A DNA stretch of 64,000 bases, taken from NCBI RefSeq assembly GCF_050003625.1, contig NC_134397.1:152044691-152108690 (forward strand), written 5' to 3'. This document shows positions 20,770 through 30,994 of the stretch, piece by piece. A program made the translations under genes and the position numbers. Positions within the stretch are counted from its first letter, which is position 1. Each line of letters begins with the position of its first letter. The notes under the pieces are model-generated. The model was given only the letters and a program-made list of their open reading frames with translations, did no database searches and was not told the origin of the DNA. Origin of the DNA: Haematobia irritans (lineage: Eukaryota; Arthropoda; Insecta; Diptera; Muscidae).

Positions 20770-21837
20770 ACATTTTTTTTTGTCAAAATTCGTTTTTATT
20801 ATTCAACATAGTTCCCTTCAAGAGTGATATAGCGATTATAACGACCTTCCAATTTTTTGATACCATTTTGGTAGTACTCTTTCGGTTTTGCCTCAAAATA
20901 GGCCTCAGTTTCGGCGATCACCTCTTCATTTCAGCCAAATTTTTTCCCTGCGAGCATCCTTTTGAGGTCTGAGAACAAGAAAAAGTCGCTGGGGGCCAGA
21001 TCTGGAGAATACGGTGGGTGGGGAAGCAATTCGAAGCCCAATTCATGAATTTTCGCCATCGTGCTCAATGACTTGTGGCACGGTGCGTTGTCTTGGTGGA
21101 ACAACATTTTTTTCTTCTTCATATGGGGCCGTTTTGCCGAGATTTCAAACGCTCCAATAACGTCATATAATAGTCGCTGTTGATGGTTTTTCCCTTCTCA
21201 AGATAATCGATAAAAATTATTCCATGCGCATCCCAAAAAACAGAGGCCATTACTTTGCCAGCGGACTTTTGAGTCTTTCCACGCTTCGGAGACGGTTGAC
21301 CGGTCGCTGTCCACTCAGCCGACTGTCCATTGGACTCAGGAGTGTAGTGATGGAGCCATGTTTCATCTATTGACACATATCGAAGGAAAAACTCGTGTGT
21401 ATTACGAGTTAACAGCTGCAAACACCGCTCAGAATCATCAACACGTTATTGTTTTTGGTCAAATGTGAGCTCGCGCGGCACCCATTTTGCACAGAGCTTC
21501 CGCATATCCAAATATTGATGAATGATATGACCAACACGTTCCTTTGATATCTTTAAGGCCTCTGCTATCTTGATCAACTTCATTTTACGGTCATACAAAA
21601 TCATTTTGTGGATTTTTTTGATGTTTTCGTCGGTAACCACCTCTTTCGGGCGTGCACGGCGTTCACCATCCTCCGTGCTCATTTCACCACGCTTGAATTT
21701 TGCATACCAATCAATTATTGTTGATTTCCCTGGGACAGAGTCCGGAAACTCATTATCAAGCCAAGTTTTTGTTTCCACCGTATTTTTCCCTTCAGAAAAC
21801 AGTATTTTATCAAATAACGAAATTCCTTTTTTTCAAT
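20770..21837 (-). pseudogene. Himar1-like mariner transposase pseudogene
   Basis: The minus strand encodes recognisable irritans-subfamily mariner segments: DNA-binding part (TWLDNEFPDS, STIIDWYAKFKRGEMS, KERVGHIIHQYLDMRK, 21778-21446), catalytic part one (DETWLHHYTPES, KVMASVFWDAHG, 21421-21119) and part two (LFHQDNAPCH, HPPYSPDLAPSDFFLF, 21122-20931; the DD34D spacing is kept). Lesions seen: the expected ATG reads ATT (21837-21835); a one-base loss in the A-run near 21785 shifts the frame; an in-frame TAA follows DQKQ (21448-21446); a small deletion near 21145 shifts the frame again; a TGA replaces a Cys codon at 20933-20931. It is certainly inactive. Confidence 0.9.
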
Positions 21838-21943
21838 TTTTTTCAAAATAACAAAAGTTGCTTCACAAAAGACGCTCTGTCTCACAAACTAATTGACTTA
21901 CAGACGCCAAATTTTGACACGAATCATTTGAAGATTGGTACTA

Positions 21944-22876
21944 AAGGGTGATTCTTTTGAGGTTAGGATTTTCATGCATTAGTATTTGACAGATCACGTG
22001 GGATTTCAGACATGGTGTCAAAGAGAAAGATGCTCAGTATGCTTTGACATTTCATCATGAATAGACTTACTAACGAGCCACAACGTCGAATTTTCAGTGA
22101 ATGGGCCCTAGAAAAGTTGGCAGAAAATCCGCTTTTTTATCGACAAATTTTGTTCAGCGATGAGGCTCATTTCTGGTTGAATGGCTACGTAAATAAGCAA
22201 AATTGCCGCATTTGGAGTGAAGAGCAACCAGAAGCCGTTCAAGAACTGCCCATGCATCCCGAAAAATGCACTGTTTGGTGTGGTTTGTACGCTGGTGGAA
22301 TCATTGGACCGTATTTTTTCAAAGATGCTGTTGGACGCAACGTTACGGTGAATGGCGATCGCTATCGTTCGATGCTAACAAACTTTTTGTTGCCAAAAAT
22401 GGAAGAGCTGAACTTGGTTGACATGTGGTTTCAACAAGATGGCGCTACATGCCACACAGCTCGCGATTCTATGGCCATTTTGAGGGAAAACTTCGGAGAA
22501 CAATTCATCTCAAGAAATGGACCGGTAAGTTGGCCACCAAGATCATGCGATTTGACGCCTTTAGACTATTTTTTGTGGGGCTACGTCAAGTCTAAAGTCT
22601 ACAGAAATAAGCCAGCAACTATTCCAGCTTTGGAAGACAACATTTCCGAAGAAATTCGGGCTATTCCGGCCGAAATGCTCGAAAAAGTTGCCCAAAATTG
22701 GACTTTCCGAATGGACCACCTAAGACGCAGCCGCGGTCAACATTTAAATGAAATTATCTTCAAAAAGTAAATGTCATGGACCAATCTAACGTTTCAAATA
22801 AAGAACCGATGAGATTTTGCAAATTTTATGCGTTTTTTTTTTAAAAAAGTTATCAAGCTCTTAACAAATCACCCTT
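21944..22876 (+). mobile_element. DD41D Tc1/mariner element nested in the Himar1-like relic
   Basis: AAGGGTGATT...AATCACCCTT ends are flanked by TA (21942-21943, 22877-22878). It is 933 bp, by coincidence the same length as the HINE-borne copies, but has a different internal deletion: CTTACTAACGAGC is joined to CACAACGTCGAATTTTC. The flanking Himar1-like leader is continuous on both sides. Confidence 0.92.
22057..22770 (+). CDS. DD41D mariner transposase, in-frame N-terminal deletion (237 aa)
   Basis: Starting at the family ATG, seven residues (MNRLTNE) are joined in frame to PQRRIFSEWALEKLAENP and then the catalytic domain. Asp35 (FSDEAHF), Asp128 (QQDGATCH) and Asp170 (PLDYFLW) form the DDE triad with 41 residues between the last two. 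The frame is open to a Lys-Lys terminus and TAA, followed by AATAAAG. The usual helix-turn-helix half (roughly 100 residues) is missing, so it should lack specific end binding. It could still be expressed; a dominant-negative role is conceivable but untested. Confidence 0.8.
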   Translation: MNRLTNEPQRRIFSEWALEKLAENPLFYRQILFSDEAHFWLNGYVNKQNCRIWSEEQPEAVQELPMHPEKCTVWCGLYAGGIIGPYFFKDAVGRNVTVNGDRYRSMLTNFLLPKMEELNLVDMWFQQDGATCHTARDSMAILRENFGEQFISRNGPVSWPPRSCDLTPLDYFLWGYVKSKVYRNKPATIPALEDNISEEIRAIPAEMLEKVAQNWTFRMDHLRRSRGQHLNEIIFKK

Positions 22877-22997
22877 TATATAAAAATAATATGCATTTAA
22901 TACTAGCGACGCCATCTATGTGTCAGACCGGGGACTTATCAGCCAACTGTTAAGCTACTCAAGTTTGCCATCATTCACTGTGAACAAATATGTGCTG

Positions 22998-23418
22998 CAC
23001 TCAAAAAAAAAAAGTTTACTTGGATCCAATGATTTTGATCTTCCCTTAAAGATTTTAGTATTGATTCCGAGCCAAAGACGTGGTTAATAAAAAATATTTT
23101 CCTAAGTTCGAAAAAACAACACTTTAAACCAAAGATACAAAATCATCAATCCTCTTAGCCTATATTTGAAGCGTTTTTATATTGAATATGGACTCGATAT
23201 TTCAGTTAATTTAAGAACACCTCCATAAAATCAAAAATGTTTTTCTTTACTTTAAGGATAATTTGCCTAATTCAAAGACAAACAAAACGATATGTGTCCT
23301 TAATTTAATAAACATTAAATAAAAACAAAGATTATAAACCTTCTTTGAATTAGAATATCATTCTTTTAAAGAAAATTGTCCTTAATGTTGTGTAAATTGC
23401 ACATCCTACAGTTTAGGA
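22998..23418 (-). mobile_element. Family G MITE-like copy, truncated at right
   Basis: It begins CACTCAAAAAAAAAAAG (terminus) and contains TTGGATCCAATGATTTTGA, TTGATTCCGAGCCAAAGA and AATATTTCAGTTAATTTAAG, matching the minus strand of 49295-48670. It stops in GCACATCCTACAGTTTAGG, immediately before HINE B1. The missing end is not found on the far side of B1, so it was lost rather than displaced. Confidence 0.7.
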
Positions 23419-25228
23419 TATTTTTATACCCTGCTCCACACTGTGGAACAGTATTATAAGTTAGTGCATATGTTTGCAACACCCAGAAGGAGACGAGATA
23501 GACACATGGTGTCTTTGGCAAAAATGCTCAGGGTGGGCTCCTGAGTCGATATAGCCATGTCCGTCTGTTCGCGAACACATTTTTGTAATCAAAGTCGAGG
23601 TCGCAGTTTTAGTCCAATCGTCTTCAAATTTGGCAAAAGTATGTGTTTTGGCTCAGAATAGATACCTATTGATTTTCGAAGAAATCGGTTCAGATTTAGA
23701 TATAGCTCCCATATATATTTCGCCCGATATGGACTTATATGGCCCCAGAAGCCAGAGTTTTACCCCAATTTGCTTAAAATTTTGCACAAGAAGAACAATT
23801 AGTACTATAGTCAAGTGTGCCAAATTTTATTGAAATCGGTTCAGAGATATAGTCCCATATATATCTTTCGCCCGATATGGACTAATACGGTCCCAGAAGC
23901 CAGAGTTCTACCACAATTTGGTTGAAATTTTGCACTAGGAGTACAATTAGTAGAGTAGTCAAGTGTGCCAAATTTTATTGAAATCGGTTCAGATTTAGAT
24001 ATAGCTCCCATATATATCGTTCGCCCGATTTACACTTATATGACCACAGTGGCCAATCTTTTACTCCGATTTAATTGAAATTTTGCATAGGGAGTAGAAT
24101 TAGCATTGTAGCTATGCGTGCCAAATTTGGTTGAAATCGGTTCAGATTTAGATATAGCTCCCATATATATGGTTTTCCGATTTCGACAAAAATGGTCAAA
24201 ATACCAACATTTTCCTTGTAAAATCGCCACTGCTTAGTCGAGAAGTTGTAAAAATGACTCTAATTTTCCTAAACTTCTAATACATATATATCGAGCGATA
24301 AATCATAAATAAACTTTGGCGAAGTTTCCTTAAAATTGCTTCAGATTTAAATGTTTTCCATATTTTTTTTACTAACATTGTGTTACACCCTAGTGCACAC
24401 AGAAAAAAATTTTGCGAAAATGTTTCCAGTTAAAATTTTAATTGAGTTTAAAAAAATATTTAATTAAAAGTTGAATTGGTTCAGCAAATTTTTTAATCAA
24501 TCACACAAATCAATATTATCAGTTAATTATTTTAATTGGATCAATTAATTTTTTAATTGATACTATCATTTCTGTGATTGAAGACATTTCAATTAAAACA
24601 AGTATATACGGCCGTAAGTTCGGCCAGGCCGAAGCTTATGTACCCTCCATCATGGATTGCGTAGAAACTTCATCTAAACACTGCCATCCACAATCGAATT
24701 ACTTAAGTTGCGGTAACGCTTGCCGATGGCAAGGTATCTTAAAACCTCCTAACACCATCTTCTAAATTGTATGTAAGTCCATACGTGGTACATATTAAAT
24801 CAAAAAAGATCGATCCAATACGTACATAATTCAGTTTGACATAGTAGACATAAAATTTTGACAAAATTTTCTACAGAAATAAAATTTTAACAAAATTTTC
24901 TCTAGAAATAAAATTTTGACAAAATTTTCTATATAAATAAAATTTTGACAAAATTTTCTATAGAAATAAAATTTTGGTAGATTATTTTTGGCTCTAGTGG
25001 CAACCATGATTACGAACCGATATGGACCAATTTTTGTGTGATTGGACCAATTTTGGAATGGTTGTTAGCGATCGACTAACACCACCTGCCTAATTTGAAC
25101 CGGATCGGATGAATTTTGCTCCTCCAAGAGGCTTCGGAGGTCAAATCTGGAGAATGTTTTATATGGGGGCTATATATAATTATGGACCGATATGGACCAA
25201 TTCTGGCACGGTTGTTAAAGATCATATA

Positions 25229-26161
25229 AAGGGTGATTCTTTTGAGGTTAGGATTTTCATGCATTAGTATTTGACAGATCACGTGGGATTTCAGACATGG
25301 TGTCAAAGAGAAAGATGCTCAGTATGCTTTGACATTTCATCATGAATAGACTTACTAACGAGCAACGCTTGCAAATCATTGAATTTTATTACCAAAATCA
25401 GTGGCAGAAAATCCGCTTTTTATCGACAAATTTTGTTCAGCGATGAGGCTCATTTCTGGTTGAATGGCTACGTAAATAAGCAAAATTGCCGCATTTGGAG
25501 TGAAGAGCAACCAGAAGCCGTTCAAGAACTGCCCATGCATCCCGAAAAATGCACTGTTTGGTGTGGTTTGTACGCTGGTGGAATCATTGGACCGTATTTT
25601 TTCAAAGATGCTGTTGGACGCAACGTTACGGTGAATGGCGATCGCTATCGTTCGATGCTAACAAACTTTTTGTTGCCAAAAATGGAAGAACTGAACTTGG
25701 TTGACATGTGGTTTCAACAAGATGGCGCTACATGCCACACAGCTCGCGATTCTATGGCCATTTTGAGGGAAAACTTCGGAGAACAATTCATCTCAAGAAA
25801 TGGACCGGTAAGTTGGCCACCAAGATCATGCGATTTGACGCCTTTAGACTATTTTTTGTGGGGCTACGTCAAGTCTAAAGTCTACAGAAATAAGCCAGCA
25901 ACTATTCCAGCTTTGGAAGACAACATTTCCGAAGAAATTCGGGCTATTCCGGCCGAAATGCTCGAAAAAGTTGCCCAAAATTGGACTTTCCGAATGGACC
26001 ACCTAAGACGCAGCCGCGGTCAACATTTAAACGAAATTATCTTCAAAAAGTAAATGTCATGGACCAATCTAACGTTTCAAATAAAGAACCGATGAGATTT
26101 TGCAAATTTTATGCGTTTTTTTTTTTTTAAAAAGTTATCAAGCTCTTAACAAATCACCCTT
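25229..26161 (+). mobile_element. DD41D mariner inside HINE A3
   Basis: Same 933-bp element, same internal deletion and same target site as 9611-10543, because it was copied along with the HINE. TA flanks are at 25227-25228 and 26162-26163. Confidence 0.9.
25382..26053 (+). pseudogene. DD41D mariner transposase remnant (copy in A3)
   Basis: Same protein as 9764-10435, with the catalytic triad motifs FSDEAHF, QQDGATCH and PLDYFLW retained. It has no in-frame ATG near its start and no helix-turn-helix domain. See that entry for the reasoning. Confidence 0.85.
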
Positions 26162-27145
26162 TACTAACACCATGTTCCAAATTACTACCGGATTGGATGA
26201 AATTTGCTTCTCTTGGAGACTTCGCAAGCCAAATCTGGGGATCGGTTTATATGGGGGCTATATATAATTATGAACCGATGTGGACCAATTTTTGCATGGT
26301 TGCTAGAGACCATATACCAACACCATGTACCAAATTTCAGCCGGATCGGATGAAATATGCTTCTCTTAGAGGCTCCACAAGCCAAATCTGGGGATCGGTT
26401 TATATGGGGGCTATATATAATTAAGGACCGATATGGACCAATTTTTGCATGCTTGTTAGATACCATATACCAACATCATGTACCAAATTTCAGCCGGATA
26501 GGATGCAATTTGCTCCTCTTTGAGGCTTCGCAATCCAAATCTGGAGATCGGTTTATATGGGGTCTATATATAATTATGGACCGATGTGGACCAATTTTTG
26601 CATGGTTGTTAGAGACCATATACCAACATGATGTATCAAATTTCAGCAGGATCGGATGAAATTTGCTTCTCTTTGAGGCTCCGCAAGCCAAATCTGGGGA
26701 TCGGTTTATATGGGGGCTATATATAATTATGGACCGATGTGGACCAATTTTTGCACGGTTATTAGAGACCATATACCAATACCATGTACTAAATTTCAGC
26801 CGGATCGGATGCAATTTGCTCCTCTCTGAGGCTTCGCAAGCCAAATCTGGGGATCGGTTTATATGGGGGCTATATATAATTATGGACCGATGTGAACCAA
26901 TTTTTGCATGGTTGTTAGAGACCATATACCAACACCATATACCAAATTTCAGCCGGATCGGATGAAACATGCTTCTGTTAGAGGCTCCACAAGCCAAATC
27001 TGAGGGTCCCTTTATATGGGGGCTATTCGTAAAAGTGGACCGATATGGCCCATTTTCAATACCATCCGACCTACATCGATAACAACTACTTGTGCCAAGT
27101 TTCAAGTCGATAGCTTGTTTCGTTCGGAAGTTAGCGTGATTTCAA

Positions 27146-27197
27146 CAGACGGACGGACGGACGGACGGACGGACGGACGGACGGACGGACGGACGGA
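27146..27197. repeat. GGAC microsatellite core of HINE A3
   Basis: Same unit and same length as the core at 11528-11577. Equal length in such a mutable repeat supports very recent copying. Confidence 0.9.
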
Positions 27198-27460
27198 CAT
27201 GCTTAGATCGACTCAGAATTTCACCACGACCCAGAATATATATACTTTATGGGGTCTTAGAGCAATATTTCGATGTGTTACAAACGGAATGACAAAGTTA
27301 ATATACCCCCATCCTATGATGGAGGGTATAAAAATAATTGGATCAATTAATTTCGTGATTGAATCAGAAATTTTTTTTGTTTGCATTAGCCGACTTAAAT
27401 TTTGAGTCTGTAGATTTTGTAGAAGTCTATCAAATTCTGTCCAGATCAAGTATGTTAATA

Positions 27461-28384
27461 AAGGGTGATTCTTTTGAGGTTAGGATTTTCATGCATTAGT
27501 ATTTGACAGATCACGTGGGATTTCAGACATGGTGTCAAAGAGAAAGATGCTCAGTATGCTTTGACATTTCATCATGAATAGACTTACGATCTGCCACAAC
27601 GTCGAATTTTCAGTGAATGGGCCCTAGAAAAGTTGGCAGAAAATCCGCTTTTTTATCGACAAATTTTGTTCAGCGATGAGGCTCATTTCTGGTTGAATGG
27701 CTACGTAAATAAGCAAAATTGCCGCATTTGGAGTGAAGAGCAACCAGAAGCCGTTCAAGAACTGCCCATGCATCCCGAAAAATGCACTGTTTGGTGTGGT
27801 TTGTACGCTGGTGGAATCATTGGACCGTATTTTTTCAAAGATGCTGTTGGACGCAACGTTACGGTGAATGGCGATCGCTATCGTTCGATGCTAACAAACT
27901 TTTTGTTGCCAAAAATGGAAGAACTGAACTTGGTTGACATGTGGTTTCAACAAGATGGCGCTACATGCCACACAGCTCGCCATTTTGAGGGAAAACTTCG
28001 GAGAACAATTCATCTCAAGAAATGGACCGGTAAGTTGGCCACCAAGATCATGCGATTTGACGCCTTTAGACTATTTTTTGTGGGGCTACGTCAAGTCTAA
28101 AGTCTACAGAAATAAGCCAGCAACTATTCCAGCTTTGGAAGACAACATTTCCGAAGAAATTCGGGCTATTCCGGCCGAAATGCTCGAAAAAGTTGCCCAA
28201 AATTGGACTTTCCGAATGGACCACCTAAGACGCAGCCGCGGTCAACATTTAAATGAAATTATCTTCAAAAAGTAAATGTCATGGACCAATCTAACGTTTC
28301 AAATAAAGAACCGATGAGATTTTGCAAATTTTATGCGTTTTTTTTAAAAAAAAAAAGTTATCAAGCTCTTAACAAATCACCCTT
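27461..28384 (+). mobile_element. DD41D mariner inside HINE B1, third deletion type
   Basis: AAGGGTGATT...AATCACCCTT ends with TA flanks (27459-27460, 28385-28386), 924 bp. The N-terminal deletion joins AATAGACTTACGATCTG to CCACAACGTCG, unlike the other copies. A further 11-bp loss within GCTCGC(..)CATTTTGAGG near 27979 shifts the frame. Closing the element restores the B-family word around TTAATATTTAAATG. Confidence 0.9.
27633..28275 (+). pseudogene. DD41D mariner transposase, frameshifted
   Basis: The first part (27633 to about 27978) encodes FYRQILFSDEAHFW through FQQDGATCHTAR. After the 11-bp deletion the reading continues in another frame (ILRENFGEQFISRNGP to the C-terminus, stop at 28273-28275). 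The family ATG at 27576 leads to an early stop because of the N-terminal deletion. Confidence 0.88.
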
Positions 28385-28535
28385 TATTTAAATGTATGTA
28401 TTTGGGACAAACCTTTATATATAGCCCTCAACACATTTGATGGATGTGATATGGTATCAAAAATTTATTTCTACAAAGTGGTGCAGGGTATAATATAGTC
28501 GGCCCCGCCCGACTTTAGACTTTCCTTACTTGTTT

Positions 28536-28776
28536 TATACGTAAAAGTGGTCCGTATAGCACATTTGCAATACTGTCCGACCTATATCAATAACAACTAC
28601 TGGTGCCAAGTTTCATGTCCATACACATAGCTTGTTTCGTTCGGAAGTTAGCGTGATTTCAACAGACGGACGGACGTCGCTAAAACTACTCAGAATTTCA
28701 CCAGAATATACATACTTTATGGGGTCTTGGACTTGGATGGAAATGGAATGACAAAGTTAATATGGTGGAGGGTATA
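28536..28776 (-). mobile_element. Family A HINE fragment (5' half)
   Basis: Contains TATACGTAAAAGTGGTCCG, ACTACTGGTGCCAAGTTTCA, GTTAGCGTGATTTCAACAG, GACGGACGGACG, TACTTTATGGGGTC and GTGGAGGGTATA, the minus-strand 5' part of a family-A element. It abuts the 3' end of B1. Confidence 0.75.
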
Positions 28777-28895
28777 CGATTGAGCTTGGGCTAAAACCAC
28801 CGGAGTCGCAAAGAGTCCAAGAGCTCAGCGATGAACAAAAAGTTAGACTGAAAAGAGCCAAAAAGTTGCTTCGGTTGCGTACTGTACATTCATAT
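28777..28895 (+). pseudogene. Short Tc1-type transposase fragment
   Basis: Translates as IELGLKPPESQRVQELSDEQ then KVRLKRAKKLLRLR. This resembles the region after the helix-turn-helix domain of Tc1-like transposases (an LTDEQK.RR...LL pattern). It is about 35 codons between a HINE end and a G element; everything else of the source element is missing. Identification is tentative. Confidence 0.5.
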
Positions 28896-28904
28896 GCTTA
28901 ATAC

Positions 28905-29272
28905 ACTGAAAAAATATTTACGTGATATTAAAGATTACGTATCCTAAATTTTAGGATGCGAAATTTACAAAATATTAAGGACAAATTTCTTTAAAATAAT
29001 GAAATTTTAATTAATACAAAGTTTATAATCTTTAATTCAAAAAATTTTTTCATTAAATTTAGGACACAAATTTTGTAAATTTCCTCCGTTAAAGTCGCGT
29101 GTCATTGAACTAAGGCTAGTTTTCCTTTAAGTAAAGTAACACATTTTTGATTTAAAGAAATTGTCATTAAATTAACTGAAATATTGAAACTTTATATTTA
29201 AGATAACATTCTAACCATTCTATGGTATAGTAATCTCGTTTTTAAAGCCTTTTGGAAACATAATAATCTTTG
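28905..29272 (+). mobile_element. Family G MITE-like copy, 3' truncated
   Basis: Starts CACTGAAAAAATATTTACGTG after TA and follows the copy at 48670 through TTGATTTAAAGAAATTG and ATTAAATTAACTGAAATA. Similarity is lost near 29272 and the GAGTG terminus is not found. Confidence 0.7.
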
Positions 29273-30429
29273 ATGTTTCAACCCACCCCAATACACACAG
29301 CTTCACTATGCCACCAAGGATTTGAATCCATATAAGACACTGCAATAAAGAGATCTCTCAACATACTCCAAATATGGACTTGTTGTGCAATCATAGAACA
29401 ACTAAGCCAAAAGACGCCATACATGGGGATACTTACAACTTCGCTTTCGTTGAAACTTACACATCTACAAAAAGTTCTATGTGTGTTTGTGTGTGCCTTT
29501 CTGTGCGCAAAAGGAGCATCCTGAGCTCGTGTCACATATATTCGAAGAGATAAAGTTTTTTTTCCGCCCCAAAACGGAGATGCAAAGGGAATATCCACAC
29601 TTGAAATATGTGGTACTTTTGGCGACACAAACTGTCCTCAAGTTGGTCGCATGCCTAGGTTTCTACCATTGAAGAGTAAGAAGAGAAATGGAGAAATGGA
29701 GCCTTGCACAAGCAAGGCACCATACGTACCCACATAGTCATGTGAACAAACGGCCATTTTTATGCCATGCAACTTACTCTCAAAATTGTTGTGTGCATTC
29801 TTGTTTTCGCACAACTTTAAGAAGATATGTGTCTCTGGTGTTAAACCCAGCGAATGTTCCTTCCGGCTGTGGGATTCTCCATTGTTTGTATACAATGCAC
29901 TGTTGTGCCAAGATTCTGAAGTTTATTGGTAGTACGAGTGAACAAAAAAAAAACGAAAAACTCTAAGAGGAAAAGATGATACAAAATAGCACTTGTGAAG
30001 AACTCATAGAATAGTGCAATAAGTTTTTTTGGATACTTTAATGTCACTGTAAGCATATGATTTTAGATGCCTTAAATGCTTATTTAATGGCAAAGAAGAA
30101 ATACTACTCCAATATGTAATCCAAGTTAATCAACGATGAAGTATACTAACGACCTATGAAGAGAGCATAAATTTGGCCAGAAAAAATATGATGGTGTTTT
30201 TCTTTAATGCTTCACTCTAACCAATAATAATTGACTCAAAAATTTGTTTCCAGCTACCGATTAAAAATTGGGCCAGATTTTGAAACACTCCTTCTTGGTA
30301 TGTAGCGGGACCTAGACAAAAACCCGCTAATGCTAAATTTAACTTATTTTTATTGCAAAAAATTATTTGTTTATAGTTAAATTTTAGTACTTGTCTTGAA
30401 ATTTTCCACAGCCCAATGAAATCTTATTT
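29273..30429. other. Non-coding stretch, nothing recognised
   Basis: Less repetitive DNA. Overlapping open frames of 60-115 codons at 29278-30056 on both strands have no recognisable family and no convincing splice or start context. Possibly intron. Confidence 0.4.
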
Positions 30430-30499
30430 TTTATACCCACCACCATAGAATGGTGGGTATAATTTCGTTTGTAACGCATTGAAATATCGATTTCTGACT

Positions 30500-30762
<263 letters not shown>

Positions 30763-30994
30763 TTGATCAGAGAGAAATTCTAAGACGATAAAACAATGCC
30801 CGTCTGTCCGTCTGTTGTAATCACGCTACAGCATTCAATAATGGCGCATCGTCCTGCAATTTGGCACATATTCGTTATAAACCGACCCCCCGATTTGGAG
30901 TCTTGGGCTTGTACGAACCGTATTTTCCATCCGATTTGCCTGAAATTGGAAATCTAAAGGTTTTTTATGATCACAAATAAATGCTATCGCTCCA

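Larger units (their letters stand above)
20759..22950 (-). mobile_element. Himar1-like (irritans-type) mariner relic, split by a DD41D mariner
   Basis: The right end (element 5' end) has the terminal repeat AGACCGGGGACTTATCAGCC then AACTGT (22925-22950), followed by TA. This is one C short of the known Himar1 end. At the left only TACAGG (20758-20763) is followed directly by the Himar1-like GAAAACACATTT, so most of the left terminal repeat appears deleted. The body is close to Himar1, first described from horn fly. The 5' leader is interrupted at 21944-22876 by a DD41D element. Removing it plus one TA restores GGTACTATATAAAAATAATA. Confidence 0.88.
24596..27334 (-). mobile_element. Family A HINE element, copy A3 with the same mariner as A2
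   Basis: Same components as A2 and at every place compared the same sequence, shifted by 15,618 bp. Flanks are different: CATTTCAATTAAAA at left and TAATTGGATCAATT at right, both parts of element H. The duplicated segment therefore begins and ends at HINE termini, the signature of transposition rather than of a segmental duplication. Confidence 0.88.
24398..27383. mobile_element. Family H MITE-like element, split by HINE A3
   Basis: Starts CACAGAAAAAAATTTTGCG and ends ATTTTTTTTGTTTG, flanked by CA on both sides (24396-24397, 27384-27385). Relative B2 has a single GTGCATTAGCC at that site. The element itself is only about 250 bp, rich in TTAATTGATCAATTAATT words. A second 5' end copy (CACAGAAAAAATCACGAAAAT) lies at 62299. 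Confidence 0.7.
23421..28534 (+). mobile_element. Family B HINE element B1, with four nesting levels
   Basis: The 5' end TATACCCTGCTCCACACTGT is followed by the cue AGTGCATATGTTTGCAACAC, a GTCC-type core (23557) and monomers with period about 153 (ATAGCTCCCA at 23702, 24001 and 24154, with a shortened unit between). The 3' end is GGTATAATATAGTCGGCCCC, GCCCGACTTTAGAC, then CTTGTTTT. It is interrupted by an H element at 24398-27383 (itself holding HINE A3 and a mariner) and by a second mariner at 27461-28384. The uninterrupted relative at 31141-32309 proves the order: CCCTAGTGCATTAGCCG and CAGATCGAGTGATATTTAAATG are continuous there. Confidence 0.85.

Noticed and set aside
26476..27105. 209-codon minus-strand repeat ORF (and its twin at 10858-11487)
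   Set aside because: Same explanation: 51-codon periodicity of the HINE monomer, no start or conserved coding signal.
29278..30056. Overlapping ORFs as a possible host gene
   Set aside because: No recognisable domain, frames open on both strands, and no supported splice sites or start.
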